The notes beneath the pieces were generated by a model. That model searched no databases. It was not told the origin of the DNA and saw only the letters and a list, made by a program, of their open reading frames with translations. Below, in pieces: positions 1 to 6,460 of a stretch of 24,407 nucleotides of DNA (its first letter is position 1; every line of letters starts with the position of its first letter). Both the position numbers and the translations under genes were made by a program. The stretch is from Candidatus Omnitrophica bacterium UBA6233 (lineage in GTDB: Bacteria; Omnitrophota; Gorgyraeia; Gygaellales; Profunditerraquicolaceae), in contig DJWJ01000003.1 in assembly GCA_002440965.1 (NCBI GenBank), positions 1-24,407 on the forward strand, written 5' to 3'.

Positions 1-119
1 AAGGATCTATGGTATCATTCCCACCGCCTAAAAAAATCTTCGTAGACAATTTATATACTTACTGTAGAATATTATTGTTAGATAACCAGTATTGCAACAT
101 AACTTAGCCTAATAAAAAA
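1..119. other. Left edge, mostly non-coding
   Basis: No complete gene is visible here. Frame 1 on the plus strand is open from base 1 to a TAG at 43-45 and would read KDLWYHSHRLKKSS. Its first ten bases (AAGGATCTAT) and the KDL reading match, in frame, the end of the partial transposase gene on the minus strand at the right edge (24220-24407). It may therefore be the tail of a related transposase, but the match is too short to be sure. The rest (46-119) is AT-rich, with no convincing promoter and no Shine-Dalgarno before the ATG at 120. Confidence 0.3.
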
Positions 120-1010
120 ATGTCCGCGCATAAAGAAAATCCCAAAGAAATCCGGCTGGCCATATCCGCAGTTCTTAATTTTGCCACTACTGTGGCTCAG
201 ATTATCGGAGGGATACTTTCCGGAAGCCTTTCGTTGCTATCCGATGCTCTGCATAATTTCAGTGATACTGTGGCTTTGGCTATTAGCCTTTTGGCTGTGC
301 GGCTGGCCAAGCGCAAAAGCACTGAAGCCCGGACTTTTGGTTACAAGCGCGCTGAGATTCTGGCTGCGCTTTTTAACGCCTGCGCGCTGGTAGTAGTTTC
401 AATATTCCTTTTTAAAGAAGCCTTTGCCAGATTTTTCCATCCACATCCGATTAACAGCCTGCTTATGTTATTTATTGCCTCAATCGGTTTAGCCGCGAAT
501 ATTATTTCTGTATTCCTCCTTAAGGCCCATGCGCATGAAGATTTAAATGTAAGGGCCGCTTACGTGCATCTTTTTTCCGATTTTCTTTCTTCTGTTGCGG
601 TGATTATCGGCGCCTGCGCAATCTTTATGTCCGGGGCTTACTGGATTGACCCGGCTTTGACCATACTTATCGGTATCTATGTAATGAGAGAAGGCTATAA
701 AATTATTGAAGAAACCACGCATATCCTTATGCAGCACGTCCCCAAAAATATAGACTTAAAGGAAATCCAGAAACAGCTCGAGCGCATCGCCGGAGTTAGG
801 GATATCCATCATGCGCATCTGTGGGCGGTAACTGAGCGGGATATTCACTTTGAAGCGCATATCAATGTCTCGCGCGATATGCCGGTAAGCGAGTCCTGCC
901 TTTTGATAAAACAAATAGAAGAAGCGCTAAAGAATGATTTTGCCATTACCCATATCACGTTACAGCTGGAATTCGATTCGTGTAAAGGAGTCAACCTGAT
1001 TAAGGCTTGA
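120..1010 (+). CDS. Cation diffusion facilitator (CDF) family metal efflux protein
   Basis: A 296-residue inner-membrane metal/proton antiporter of the CDF family, probably exporting Zn2+ or a similar divalent ion. The metal-site signature of Zn/Cd-type CDF proteins is visible: SDALHNFSD in TM2 (D42, H45, D49) and HLFSD in TM5 (H150, D154), giving the HxxxD plus HxxxD set. About six hydrophobic segments fill residues 12-195. A cytoplasmic C-terminal domain of the usual CDF fold follows (about 205-285; IAGVRDIHHAHLWAV is typical). Length is normal for the ZitB/CzcD group. Between the TM4 and TM5 regions is a short His-containing stretch (KAHAHEDL) but no long His-rich loop. No Shine-Dalgarno precedes the ATG. 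Metal specificity cannot be read from sequence alone. The TetR gene begins 144 bases downstream behind its own promoter, so a shared transcript is not needed. Confidence 0.92.
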   Translation: MSAHKENPKEIRLAISAVLNFATTVAQIIGGILSGSLSLLSDALHNFSDTVALAISLLAVRLAKRKSTEARTFGYKRAEILAALFNACALVVVSIFLFKEAFARFFHPHPINSLLMLFIASIGLAANIISVFLLKAHAHEDLNVRAAYVHLFSDFLSSVAVIIGACAIFMSGAYWIDPALTILIGIYVMREGYKIIEETTHILMQHVPKNIDLKEIQKQLERIAGVRDIHHAHLWAVTERDIHFEAHINVSRDMPVSESCLLIKQIEEALKNDFAITHITLQLEFDSCKGVNLIKA

Positions 1011-1072
1011 ATTGTGCGTAGGTTATACTGTAAATCGGCCCTCGGGATAAAATTCGTTTTTCTTAATGTTAA

Positions 1073-1122
1073 TTGACAAAAACTATTTTGAATGATATAT
1101 TTTATTTGTGAACAATTGTTCA
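1073..1122 (+). promoter_or_regulatory. Promoter and operator of the TetR gene
   Basis: TTGACA (1073-1078), a 17-bp spacer and TATATT (1096-1101) form a near-consensus sigma-70-type promoter. Seven bases further on is the perfect 14-bp palindrome TGAACAATTGTTCA (1109-1122), at the expected transcription start. The stretch TTGAATGATATATT and the same 7-base gap recur at 1821-1841 before a second such palindrome. The position, and the repressor gene directly downstream, suggest the TetR protein binds here and represses itself. Confidence 0.8.
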
Positions 1123-1154
1123 TTAATTAAACAATCTTTATGGGGGAGTAAGAA

Positions 1155-1766
1155 GTGGCTACATTAAGTAGAAAAGAAAGGGATAGGCAGTTACGCAGGT
1201 CTGACATACTTAAGGCGGCAGAGCATCTATTTGCTTTAAAAGGATACAATAAGGCGACAATAAGAGATATTGCCAAAGAAGCCCAGTATGGAACCGGAAC
1301 GGTTTATCTGCATTTTAAAGATAAAAACGCTCTTTATTTTGCTTTATTCGAAGAAAAGTTTAAAAGTTTGTTGTCTATAATAGAAGAAAAGGTGGGCCAG
1401 GCTAAGGATGCGCCAGGCAAGTTAAGAGCTTTTGTGCGGGAGAGCCTGGCTTTTTTTGAGCAGAGCTGCGATTTCTTCCGGATATTCATCTCTGAAGACG
1501 ATAAGCTGGCAGTGGAATCGAAAATCTCAAGGTCTCCTACCGGCCGGCAGTTTCACGAGCACGCTGTAAATCTAATTAGACAGGCGCAGGATGAAGGAGA
1601 AATCAGCAGAGATTTTGATCCCGGGCAGATAGGGGAAGTATTCTCCGCTATCCAGAAAACTATCGTTCTCGATTGGTTTAAGAAAGATAAGACAGAAAGA
1701 AAGAGTTTATCCGGCCTATCCGATATTATTCTTAGATACTTGCTAAAAGGGGTTGGGAGCAAGTAA
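1155..1766 (+). CDS. TetR/AcrR-family transcriptional repressor
   Basis: A 203-residue DNA-binding regulator. The N-terminal TetR_N domain covers about residues 16-62: ILKAAEHLFALKGY, then the helix-turn-helix TIRDIAKEAQYGTGTVYLHF, and KNALYFALFEEK at the start of helix 4. The remaining all-helical part is the ligand/dimer domain and shows no recognisable ligand signature. The start is the GTG at 1155, supported by GGGGGAG at 1142-1148 with good spacing; no ATG fits better. The gene follows its own promoter and a 14-bp palindrome (1109-1122). A matching site lies before the next transcription unit (1842-1855), so it probably represses itself and that operon. The ligand is unknown; the operon content (radical SAM, patatin, glycosyltransferase) hints at a lipid or envelope signal, which is inference. 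Confidence 0.92.
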   Translation: MATLSRKERDRQLRRSDILKAAEHLFALKGYNKATIRDIAKEAQYGTGTVYLHFKDKNALYFALFEEKFKSLLSIIEEKVGQAKDAPGKLRAFVRESLAFFEQSCDFFRIFISEDDKLAVESKISRSPTGRQFHEHAVNLIRQAQDEGEISRDFDPGQIGEVFSAIQKTIVLDWFKKDKTERKSLSGLSDIILRYLLKGVGSK

Positions 1767-1805
1767 CTCTTGTTTAAGAATTATCCGGATTACTTAAAAA
1801 ATATC

Positions 1806-1874
1806 TTGACGGGAGTAGGTTTGAATGATATATTTCTATTATGAACAACTGTTCATATAATGACTATATGTTCA
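1806..1874 (+). promoter_or_regulatory. Second TetR-type promoter/operator, driving the PAS-to-glycosyltransferase operon
   Basis: TTGACG (1806-1811), a 17-bp spacer and TATATT (1829-1834) are followed after seven bases by TGAACAACTGTTCA (1842-1855): perfect six-base arms with a two-base centre. Layout and spacing are the same as at 1073-1122, and the 14 bases up to and including the -10 are identical. An extra half-site TGTTCA lies at 1869-1874. The 5' leader before the next gene is about 110 bases, AT-rich, with no other structure I can support. Confidence 0.78.
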
Positions 1875-1957
1875 GGGTAAAGATTAACTAAGCAAGAAAG
1901 CGTGGGTCCGGTTATAATTGATTAAGTTGAATTGCGGTTTGAACCGGGGAGATAATG

Positions 1958-2494
1958 ATGGCCGATGATAAAAAGTTTGAATATATCTTAAACCAGATAG
2001 AGTATGGCGTTGTCTTGGTAAATAGTAAGAGCCTGAAAATCATTAAGATTAATGAGGCTGCCCGGAAAATGTTCGCCTTTCCTGAAATTGATGAGAATTT
2101 TAACATAGTCCAGTATATAAAAAATAAATTCCGGGTGAATGTTAGCGACAAGGGGTATTTTTATTTTGAAGGCGCCGCAATCGATAATTGTAACCGCATT
2201 TTTGAAGTATATACCAAGTTCATATCTAATCCTGATGGTGAAGGCGCCGAAGTAATTGTAGCGATTATCCGGGATGTCACAGTTATCAAGGCGCAAGAGC
2301 TCAAGAAATGGAATCTTTTGGGGATTATGGCCAATAAGCTTAAAACCGAGATAACCGAAATAAGGTTTTCTTTGAAGTCAGTGAAAGAATCCGGCGCAAA
2401 GCAGGAACAGGCTTTGAATACGGTAAATGACCATTGCGAGAAGCTCGACAGGTTGATTAAGGAACTGCTGTTATTTGCGGAGTCTCCGGTTTAA
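1958..2494 (+). CDS. PAS-domain protein with a degenerate histidine-kinase dimerisation helix
   Basis: About 178 residues and cytoplasmic. Residues 1-115 read as a PAS sensor domain (ILNQIEYGVVLVNSKSLKIIKINEAARKMF at the start; AIIRDVTVIKAQE at the end, the usual PAS exit). The rest resembles a HisKA helix pair, but where kinases have the phospho-acceptor HE motif (usually SHELRTPL) this protein has ANKLKTEI, so the histidine is missing. No ATPase domain follows. It therefore cannot be a working sensor kinase alone and may be a dimeric sensory or scaffold protein. GGGGAG at 1946-1951 favours the ATG at 1958 over the adjacent one at 1955. It is the first gene after the second TetR-type operator, 93 bases ahead of the radical SAM gene, so it is probably the operon leader. 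Confidence 0.75.
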   Translation: MADDKKFEYILNQIEYGVVLVNSKSLKIIKINEAARKMFAFPEIDENFNIVQYIKNKFRVNVSDKGYFYFEGAAIDNCNRIFEVYTKFISNPDGEGAEVIVAIIRDVTVIKAQELKKWNLLGIMANKLKTEITEIRFSLKSVKESGAKQEQALNTVNDHCEKLDRLIKELLLFAESPV

Positions 2495-2587
2495 TGGAAA
2501 AATCGGATTTGTCCTGTTTTATTACCAGTTGTTCTACGATTCCAGGGCCGTAGCTGCTATTAAAAATGGAGAATTAATATCTAAAAT

Positions 2588-4033
2588 ATGAGATATAACC
2601 ACGCTTTGTTCTTGAATCCCTATATTGAAAGCAGCGCCAACAGCACAATGATGCTTTTTCCTCCTACCGGGCTTGAGTATGTGGCGACCAGCGCCAAGGG
2701 GCTGGTTAATAAACTCACGCTTATGGATTTAAGGCATGAGCCGGAACTCTCTGATCCGGATAAGCTCATTGCCTTTATATCCAGCCAGATCGATATTCTC
2801 TGCGTAAGTATCGGTTGGGACCGCCAGCTGGACGAAATCTGCCAAATGCTCAACCGTGTGCCGGAAAAGATAACGCTGGTTGTAGGCGGTTATAAAGCTA
2901 CCGAGAAAGTAGAAGAGCTTTTTCAGAAATGCCCCACGATCGATATCATTGTCAGGGGCGAGGGTGAAGAAACGATTAGAGAGGTATTAAAAGGCGAGCC
3001 GCTCGAGAATATCCTGGGTATCTCTTACCGCGAAAACGGTTCAGTAAAACATAATCCCAACCGGCCGCTTCCCGGGGTAGATATGCTGGGTTCTCCTGAC
3101 CGCGCTCTGCGGCGCACCGAATATTCCTTTGCCTTAAACGGGATAAAAGTTGCGGATATCAGCTTTGACTCCGTGTTAAGCGCCCGGGGCTGCCCTTTTA
3201 ACTGCAAATTCTGCACCTTTAGTTTGAATCCTCTCGGCCAAAAAAGGAATTATTCCGCCCGCAGCGTAATTTCTGTAGTCGATGAAATACAAAGTTTAAA
3301 AGCGGGAGTGATTATCCTTAGCGACGATGATTTCTTCGCCGACCCAAAAAGGGCGGAAGAAATCTGTGATTTGATTATTGCCCGGAAACTCAAGAAACGT
3401 TTTATGGCTCAGGCGCGTATAGATATCGCTAAGCACCCGCGGCTGCTTGGAAAAATGGTCAAAGCCGGATTTAAGGCGCTTTTAATCGGTATCGAATCCC
3501 CGCATAACTGGATACTCAAACAGCTCAATAAAGGTTTTAACCAGGAGGCGATCCGGAAATATTTCAAGGTTTTGAAAAAATACCCTATTTTCTATAACGG
3601 TTATTTTATCTACGGGAATATCGGCGAAACGGAAAAAGAAATGCTTTATATCGGGCAATTTGCCAAGGAGATTGGGGTTGATTCCATCGCCTGCAATAAG
3701 TTAAGGATTGAGAAGTTCTCTCCCCTAAAAGAACTCGCCGAAAAAACTCCCGGCTATCATGTTACCGCAAGAGGAGAGCTTTATTCCGATGCCTACAGCC
3801 ACGCCGCCTTAAAGAAAATAGGCCGGCGGATAAAATTCTCTTTCTACACTCCTTCAAGATATTTAAAAATACTCTGGAGGAATATTTTTATAGTAAAGTT
3901 TTTTACCTTTAAAGAGATACTCTTTTTCTTGTCCGCCGCGCCGCGCATTTTTTTAAGTGTAATTATAAGAGAAATGCAGCGTGGCAGGCTCGGAGATTCC
4001 TTAAAAAGGACGTTTATAAGTAACAAGGGGTGA
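2588..4033 (+). CDS. B12-binding-domain radical SAM protein (BchE/class B methylase-like)
   Basis: 481 residues. The N-terminal part (about 1-150) has the look of a cobalamin-binding Rossmann-like domain: LFPPTGLEYVAT, DILCVSIGW, VVGGYKATEKVEELF, IIVRGEGEETIREVL. The radical SAM core follows, with the 4Fe-4S motif CPFNCKFC (C202, C206, C209), the later strand ILSDDDFFADPKRAEE, and LLIGIESPHNWILKQLNKG. The C-terminal 90 residues are basic and hydrophobic and may touch the membrane. Family members carry out methylations, cyclisations or other radical chemistry on lipids, tetrapyrroles or antibiotics; the substrate here cannot be named. No classic DxHxxG cobalamin-ligand motif is seen, which is common in this class. 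The best Shine-Dalgarno-like GGAG (2568-2571) lies rather far upstream. The stop overlaps the next start (TGATG), indicating translational coupling with the patatin lipoprotein. Confidence 0.88.
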   Translation: MRYNHALFLNPYIESSANSTMMLFPPTGLEYVATSAKGLVNKLTLMDLRHEPELSDPDKLIAFISSQIDILCVSIGWDRQLDEICQMLNRVPEKITLVVGGYKATEKVEELFQKCPTIDIIVRGEGEETIREVLKGEPLENILGISYRENGSVKHNPNRPLPGVDMLGSPDRALRRTEYSFALNGIKVADISFDSVLSARGCPFNCKFCTFSLNPLGQKRNYSARSVISVVDEIQSLKAGVIILSDDDFFADPKRAEEICDLIIARKLKKRFMAQARIDIAKHPRLLGKMVKAGFKALLIGIESPHNWILKQLNKGFNQEAIRKYFKVLKKYPIFYNGYFIYGNIGETEKEMLYIGQFAKEIGVDSIACNKLRIEKFSPLKELAEKTPGYHVTARGELYSDAYSHAALKKIGRRIKFSFYTPSRYLKILWRNIFIVKFFTFKEILFFLSAAPRIFLSVIIREMQRGRLGDSLKRTFISNKG

Positions 4034-5220
4034 TGTTGAAACGTTATTGTTGGTTAATATTCGGCATTTTCATTATTTCCGGCTGCGCCAGCGCGCGGCA
4101 CGCTGTCCCGGAAGATCTGTTAAATAGCGCCCGGATTTCCGGTATGCGGGATATTCGGGCCTTTGGCGGAATTCCGAGCGATTCCTTTAAGAAAGATTTC
4201 GTAAAGTTGCTTGAGCAGGAAGAGAGAGAAAGCCCCTCTTTTCTTAGTTTCAAGGCCGCTCGAACTTATTCTATGCTTGTTATTTCGGGAGGAGCCGCGA
4301 ATGGCGCATATGGGGCGGGGTTGCTTAATGGATGGTCGGAGTCCGGGACGCGCCCGGTCTTTAAAGTTGTTACCGGTATAAGCACCGGAGCGATAATCGC
4401 GCCGTTCGCCTTCCTGGGAAGTAAATACGATGATAAGTTAAAAGAATTCTATACAAAACATTCCACAAAAGATGTTATGCGGTTACGTATCCCATTTATC
4501 AATTCCTTCGTCAGCACTTGTCCGTTGGAACGCCTTATTGAACAGTATTACGACGCAGGATTGCTAAAAGAGATAGCTATTGAATATAATAAAGGCCGCA
4601 GGCTCTATGTGGGAACGACTAATCTGGATGCGCAACGCCTGGTTATCTGGGATATGGGCAAGATTGCGTCTATAGGCGATGATAAGGCTTTAAAGTTGTT
4701 TCGCAAAATCATATTGGCATCAGCATCTGTCCCAATTGCCTTTCCGCCGGTTTATTTAAGCGCGGAAATTGATACTCAAAATTATGACGAGATGCATGTT
4801 GATGGAGGGATAACCAGGCAGGTATTTTTTCTTTTCGATGTCTTGCAGGGGTTTAATAAAGCTCTCAAGGAAAAAGGTATTGATGTTTCCAGGAATAAGT
4901 ATGCAATCTATGTAATAAGGAATGGTTATGTTGACCCTGTTTACAGAGAAGTCCCCGATACGCTTTCGGCGATTGCCGAGCGCACGGTTGACACTATGAC
5001 CAACGCTCAAAGCATAGGCGATCTTTATCAACTCTACGTTTTCGCCGAAAACAGTAAGGGCGATTTTAATCTTGCTTATATCCCGTCCACTCATATATCA
5101 AAAGCCAGGGAGTTTTTTGATCCGGTTGAAATGCGGGAGCTTTTTGGCCTTGGTTTTAAGGAAGCGCAAAAAGGCTATAACTGGAAAAAAACTCCACCCG
5201 GGATAAATAAAGATCAATGA
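4033..5220 (+). CDS. Patatin-like phospholipase, predicted lipoprotein
   Basis: 395 residues. The N-terminus has a charged start, a hydrophobic stretch and the lipobox IISGC (C18), so export and lipid anchoring are expected. The patatin fold is clear: oxyanion loop SGGAANGAYGAG (about 85-96), nucleophile elbow GISTG (S117) and catalytic Asp in DGG (D257). The serine-aspartate dyad is complete, so acyl-hydrolase activity on membrane lipids is expected. The ATG at 4033 shares its A with the upstream TGA; a GTG one codon earlier (4030) is also possible. An AAGGGG lies at 4025-4030, unusually close. Coupling to the radical SAM gene suggests the two act on the same lipid pathway, which is inference. 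The C-terminal part (about 300-395) matches the extension common to this bacterial lipoprotein group. Confidence 0.9.
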   Translation: MLKRYCWLIFGIFIISGCASARHAVPEDLLNSARISGMRDIRAFGGIPSDSFKKDFVKLLEQEERESPSFLSFKAARTYSMLVISGGAANGAYGAGLLNGWSESGTRPVFKVVTGISTGAIIAPFAFLGSKYDDKLKEFYTKHSTKDVMRLRIPFINSFVSTCPLERLIEQYYDAGLLKEIAIEYNKGRRLYVGTTNLDAQRLVIWDMGKIASIGDDKALKLFRKIILASASVPIAFPPVYLSAEIDTQNYDEMHVDGGITRQVFFLFDVLQGFNKALKEKGIDVSRNKYAIYVIRNGYVDPVYREVPDTLSAIAERTVDTMTNAQSIGDLYQLYVFAENSKGDFNLAYIPSTHISKAREFFDPVEMRELFGLGFKEAQKGYNWKKTPPGINKDQ

Positions 5221-5270
5221 TATATATTCAACAAGAGAGAATTATTTCAACTTGAGCGAAAGGGGTTTTT

Positions 5271-5441
5271 GTGAAAGTAAGATGTAAAAAGATTGATTTG
5301 ACCGATTACATTAAGATAAAGGCCAAAGAGCTCTGGGAGAAAGACGGCTGTAAGCAGGGCCGGGATTTGGACTATTGGCTTAAGGCCGAAAAGATTACCA
5401 AGAGCCAGATGAAAAAAGAATATCCGGACTGTATTTTTTAA
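5271..5441 (+). CDS. Small DUF2934-family protein
   Basis: A 56-residue ORF. The GTG start is supported by AAAGGGG at 5259-5265 with a five-base gap. It reads KVRCKKIDLTDYIKIKAKEL, then WEKDGCKQGRDLDYWLKAEK. The pattern AxELWExxGxxxGRDxxxWLxAE is the DUF2934 signature; these are short helical proteins of unknown function, often found near stress or envelope genes. It lies in a 273-bp gap between the patatin and glycosyltransferase genes on the same strand and probably in the same transcript. Two cysteines (C5 and one within DGC) plus the C-terminal PDC give three Cys in 56 residues. No function is proposed. Confidence 0.75.
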   Translation: MKVRCKKIDLTDYIKIKAKELWEKDGCKQGRDLDYWLKAEKITKSQMKKEYPDCIF

Positions 5442-5493
5442 GGGCCGGGGGGCTGATTACGATAAGTTTAATATTGAAAGGAGACAGGCGCAA

Positions 5494-6297
5494 GTGGAAA
5501 ATTCAACTGTAGGGAAAATCGGGCTTTCAGTGGTAATTTTGACCAAGAATTCCCAAGAAATCATCGAGGATTGCCTGAAGAGTGTTTACGGCTGGGCTGG
5601 AGAAATCATCGTTGTTGATGATATGAGCTCCGATAAAACTCTTGAGATAGCAAAGAAATTTACCGACAAGATATACGTCAAAAAGTGGATTAAAGAAGGG
5701 GCGCACCGCAATTACGCCTATTCGCTGGCTAAGTATGATTATATCCTTAGCCTCGATTCCGATGAGCGCGTGACCCCGGAGTTAAAAGAAGAAATCATTA
5801 AAATATTCGAAGCTAACCCGGCCTATCTTGGTTATAACATCCCCCATCGTAATTTTATCGGCAGCCATTGGATTAAATACGGAGGCTGGTATCCGAATGC
5901 CAAATTGAAAATGTTTGCCAAGGCAAAATTCAAATATGAGGAGGAGGCGGAGTATCATCCCCGGGCTTTTCTTGAAGGTAAGACCTTTACTCTTAAATCC
6001 GATATCATTCACTATGCTTATAGGGATTTTCAGAATTTATTCAGTAAATTAAACCACCAAACCGATTTTGAGGCCAGGAAATGGATAAGAGACAAGCGTA
6101 AGATGAATTTCAGGATTTGTCTCTTGAAAATGTATTCGCGTTTTTTCAAGTTCTATATCGTCAAGAAGGGGTATAAAGAAGGATTCATTGGATTTATGAT
6201 GGCGCTTGCTTCAGCCCAATATCAGCTGATGACTTACGCTAAATACTGGGAAATGAAGAATTCCCGGGAGCTGTGCCAAATGATTAACACCGCTTGA
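5494..6297 (+). CDS. Family 2 glycosyltransferase (WaaE/KdtX-like)
   Basis: 267 residues with a GT-A fold. The features seen are VVILTKNSQEIIEDCLKSV at the start, the nucleotide-binding VVDDMSSDKT (D42, D43) and the metal-binding DxD as LSLDSDERVTPEL (D88, D90). The sequence style, including GAHRNYA and HRNFIGSHWIKYGGWYP, matches the WaaE/KdtX-like group that adds a hexose to the LPS inner core, but neighbouring families also make other envelope glycans. No membrane anchor is obvious, though the C-terminal 60 residues are basic and aromatic, as in peripheral GTs. The GTG at 5494 is supported by AAGGAG at 5478-5483. It is the last gene of the TetR-controlled run; the next gene has its own promoter at 6321. 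Confidence 0.88.
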   Translation: MENSTVGKIGLSVVILTKNSQEIIEDCLKSVYGWAGEIIVVDDMSSDKTLEIAKKFTDKIYVKKWIKEGAHRNYAYSLAKYDYILSLDSDERVTPELKEEIIKIFEANPAYLGYNIPHRNFIGSHWIKYGGWYPNAKLKMFAKAKFKYEEEAEYHPRAFLEGKTFTLKSDIIHYAYRDFQNLFSKLNHQTDFEARKWIRDKRKMNFRICLLKMYSRFFKFYIVKKGYKEGFIGFMMALASAQYQLMTYAKYWEMKNSRELCQMINTA

Positions 6298-6320
6298 TAT
6301 ATTTTCTGTTTTCGCAACTC

Positions 6321-6348
6321 TTGAATAATTTTTGAGGTATAGTATAAT
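6321..6348 (+). promoter_or_regulatory. Promoter of the antiporter transcript
   Basis: TTGAAT (6321-6326), a 16-bp spacer and a perfect TATAAT (6343-6348). Transcription would start near 6355, leaving a leader of about 100 bases before the antiporter ATG at 6457. The leader holds a short ORF and a strong hairpin. Confidence 0.65.
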
Positions 6349-6391
6349 ATTTCTGCTTTCTTTAGCTATCCAATAGGCAGGATAATATAAA

Positions 6392-6460
6392 ATGCGCGAG
6401 GAAGGAGGGGTAGTTCTAAGTTTCATAAAAATTAGAACTACCCCATTTGTTTTCTTATGA
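6392..6460 (+). CDS. Possible 22-codon leader peptide upstream of the antiporter
   Basis: An ATG at 6392 opens a frame of 22 codons (starts MREEGG, ends FVFL) that stops at TGA 6458-6460. That stop overlaps the antiporter ATG as ATGA, the classic coupled junction. The ORF runs through both arms of the hairpin at 6407-6444, so a translating ribosome would melt it. Its own Shine-Dalgarno is weak (AGG near 6375-6377). This is a structural reading of the sequence; there is no family support. Confidence 0.35.
   Translation: MREEGGVVLSFIKIRTTPFVFL
6407..6444 (+). promoter_or_regulatory. Strong hairpin in the antiporter leader
   Basis: GGGGTAGTTCTAA (6407-6419) pairs perfectly with TTAGAACTACCCC (6432-6444) around a 12-base loop: 13 uninterrupted pairs. 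The only good Shine-Dalgarno of the region (AAGGAGG, 6402-6408) abuts its 5' side, and the antiporter ATG lies 12 bases after its 3' side. Folding would bring the distant Shine-Dalgarno next to the start. The T-rich ATTTGTTTTCTT that follows also allows a terminator or attenuator role. Confidence 0.7.

Noticed and set aside
6407..6450. Hairpin as a plain terminator for the glycosyltransferase operon
   Set aside because: A good promoter lies upstream of it (6321-6348) and the antiporter ATG is only 12 bases downstream, so it is in the antiporter leader; attenuation remains possible.
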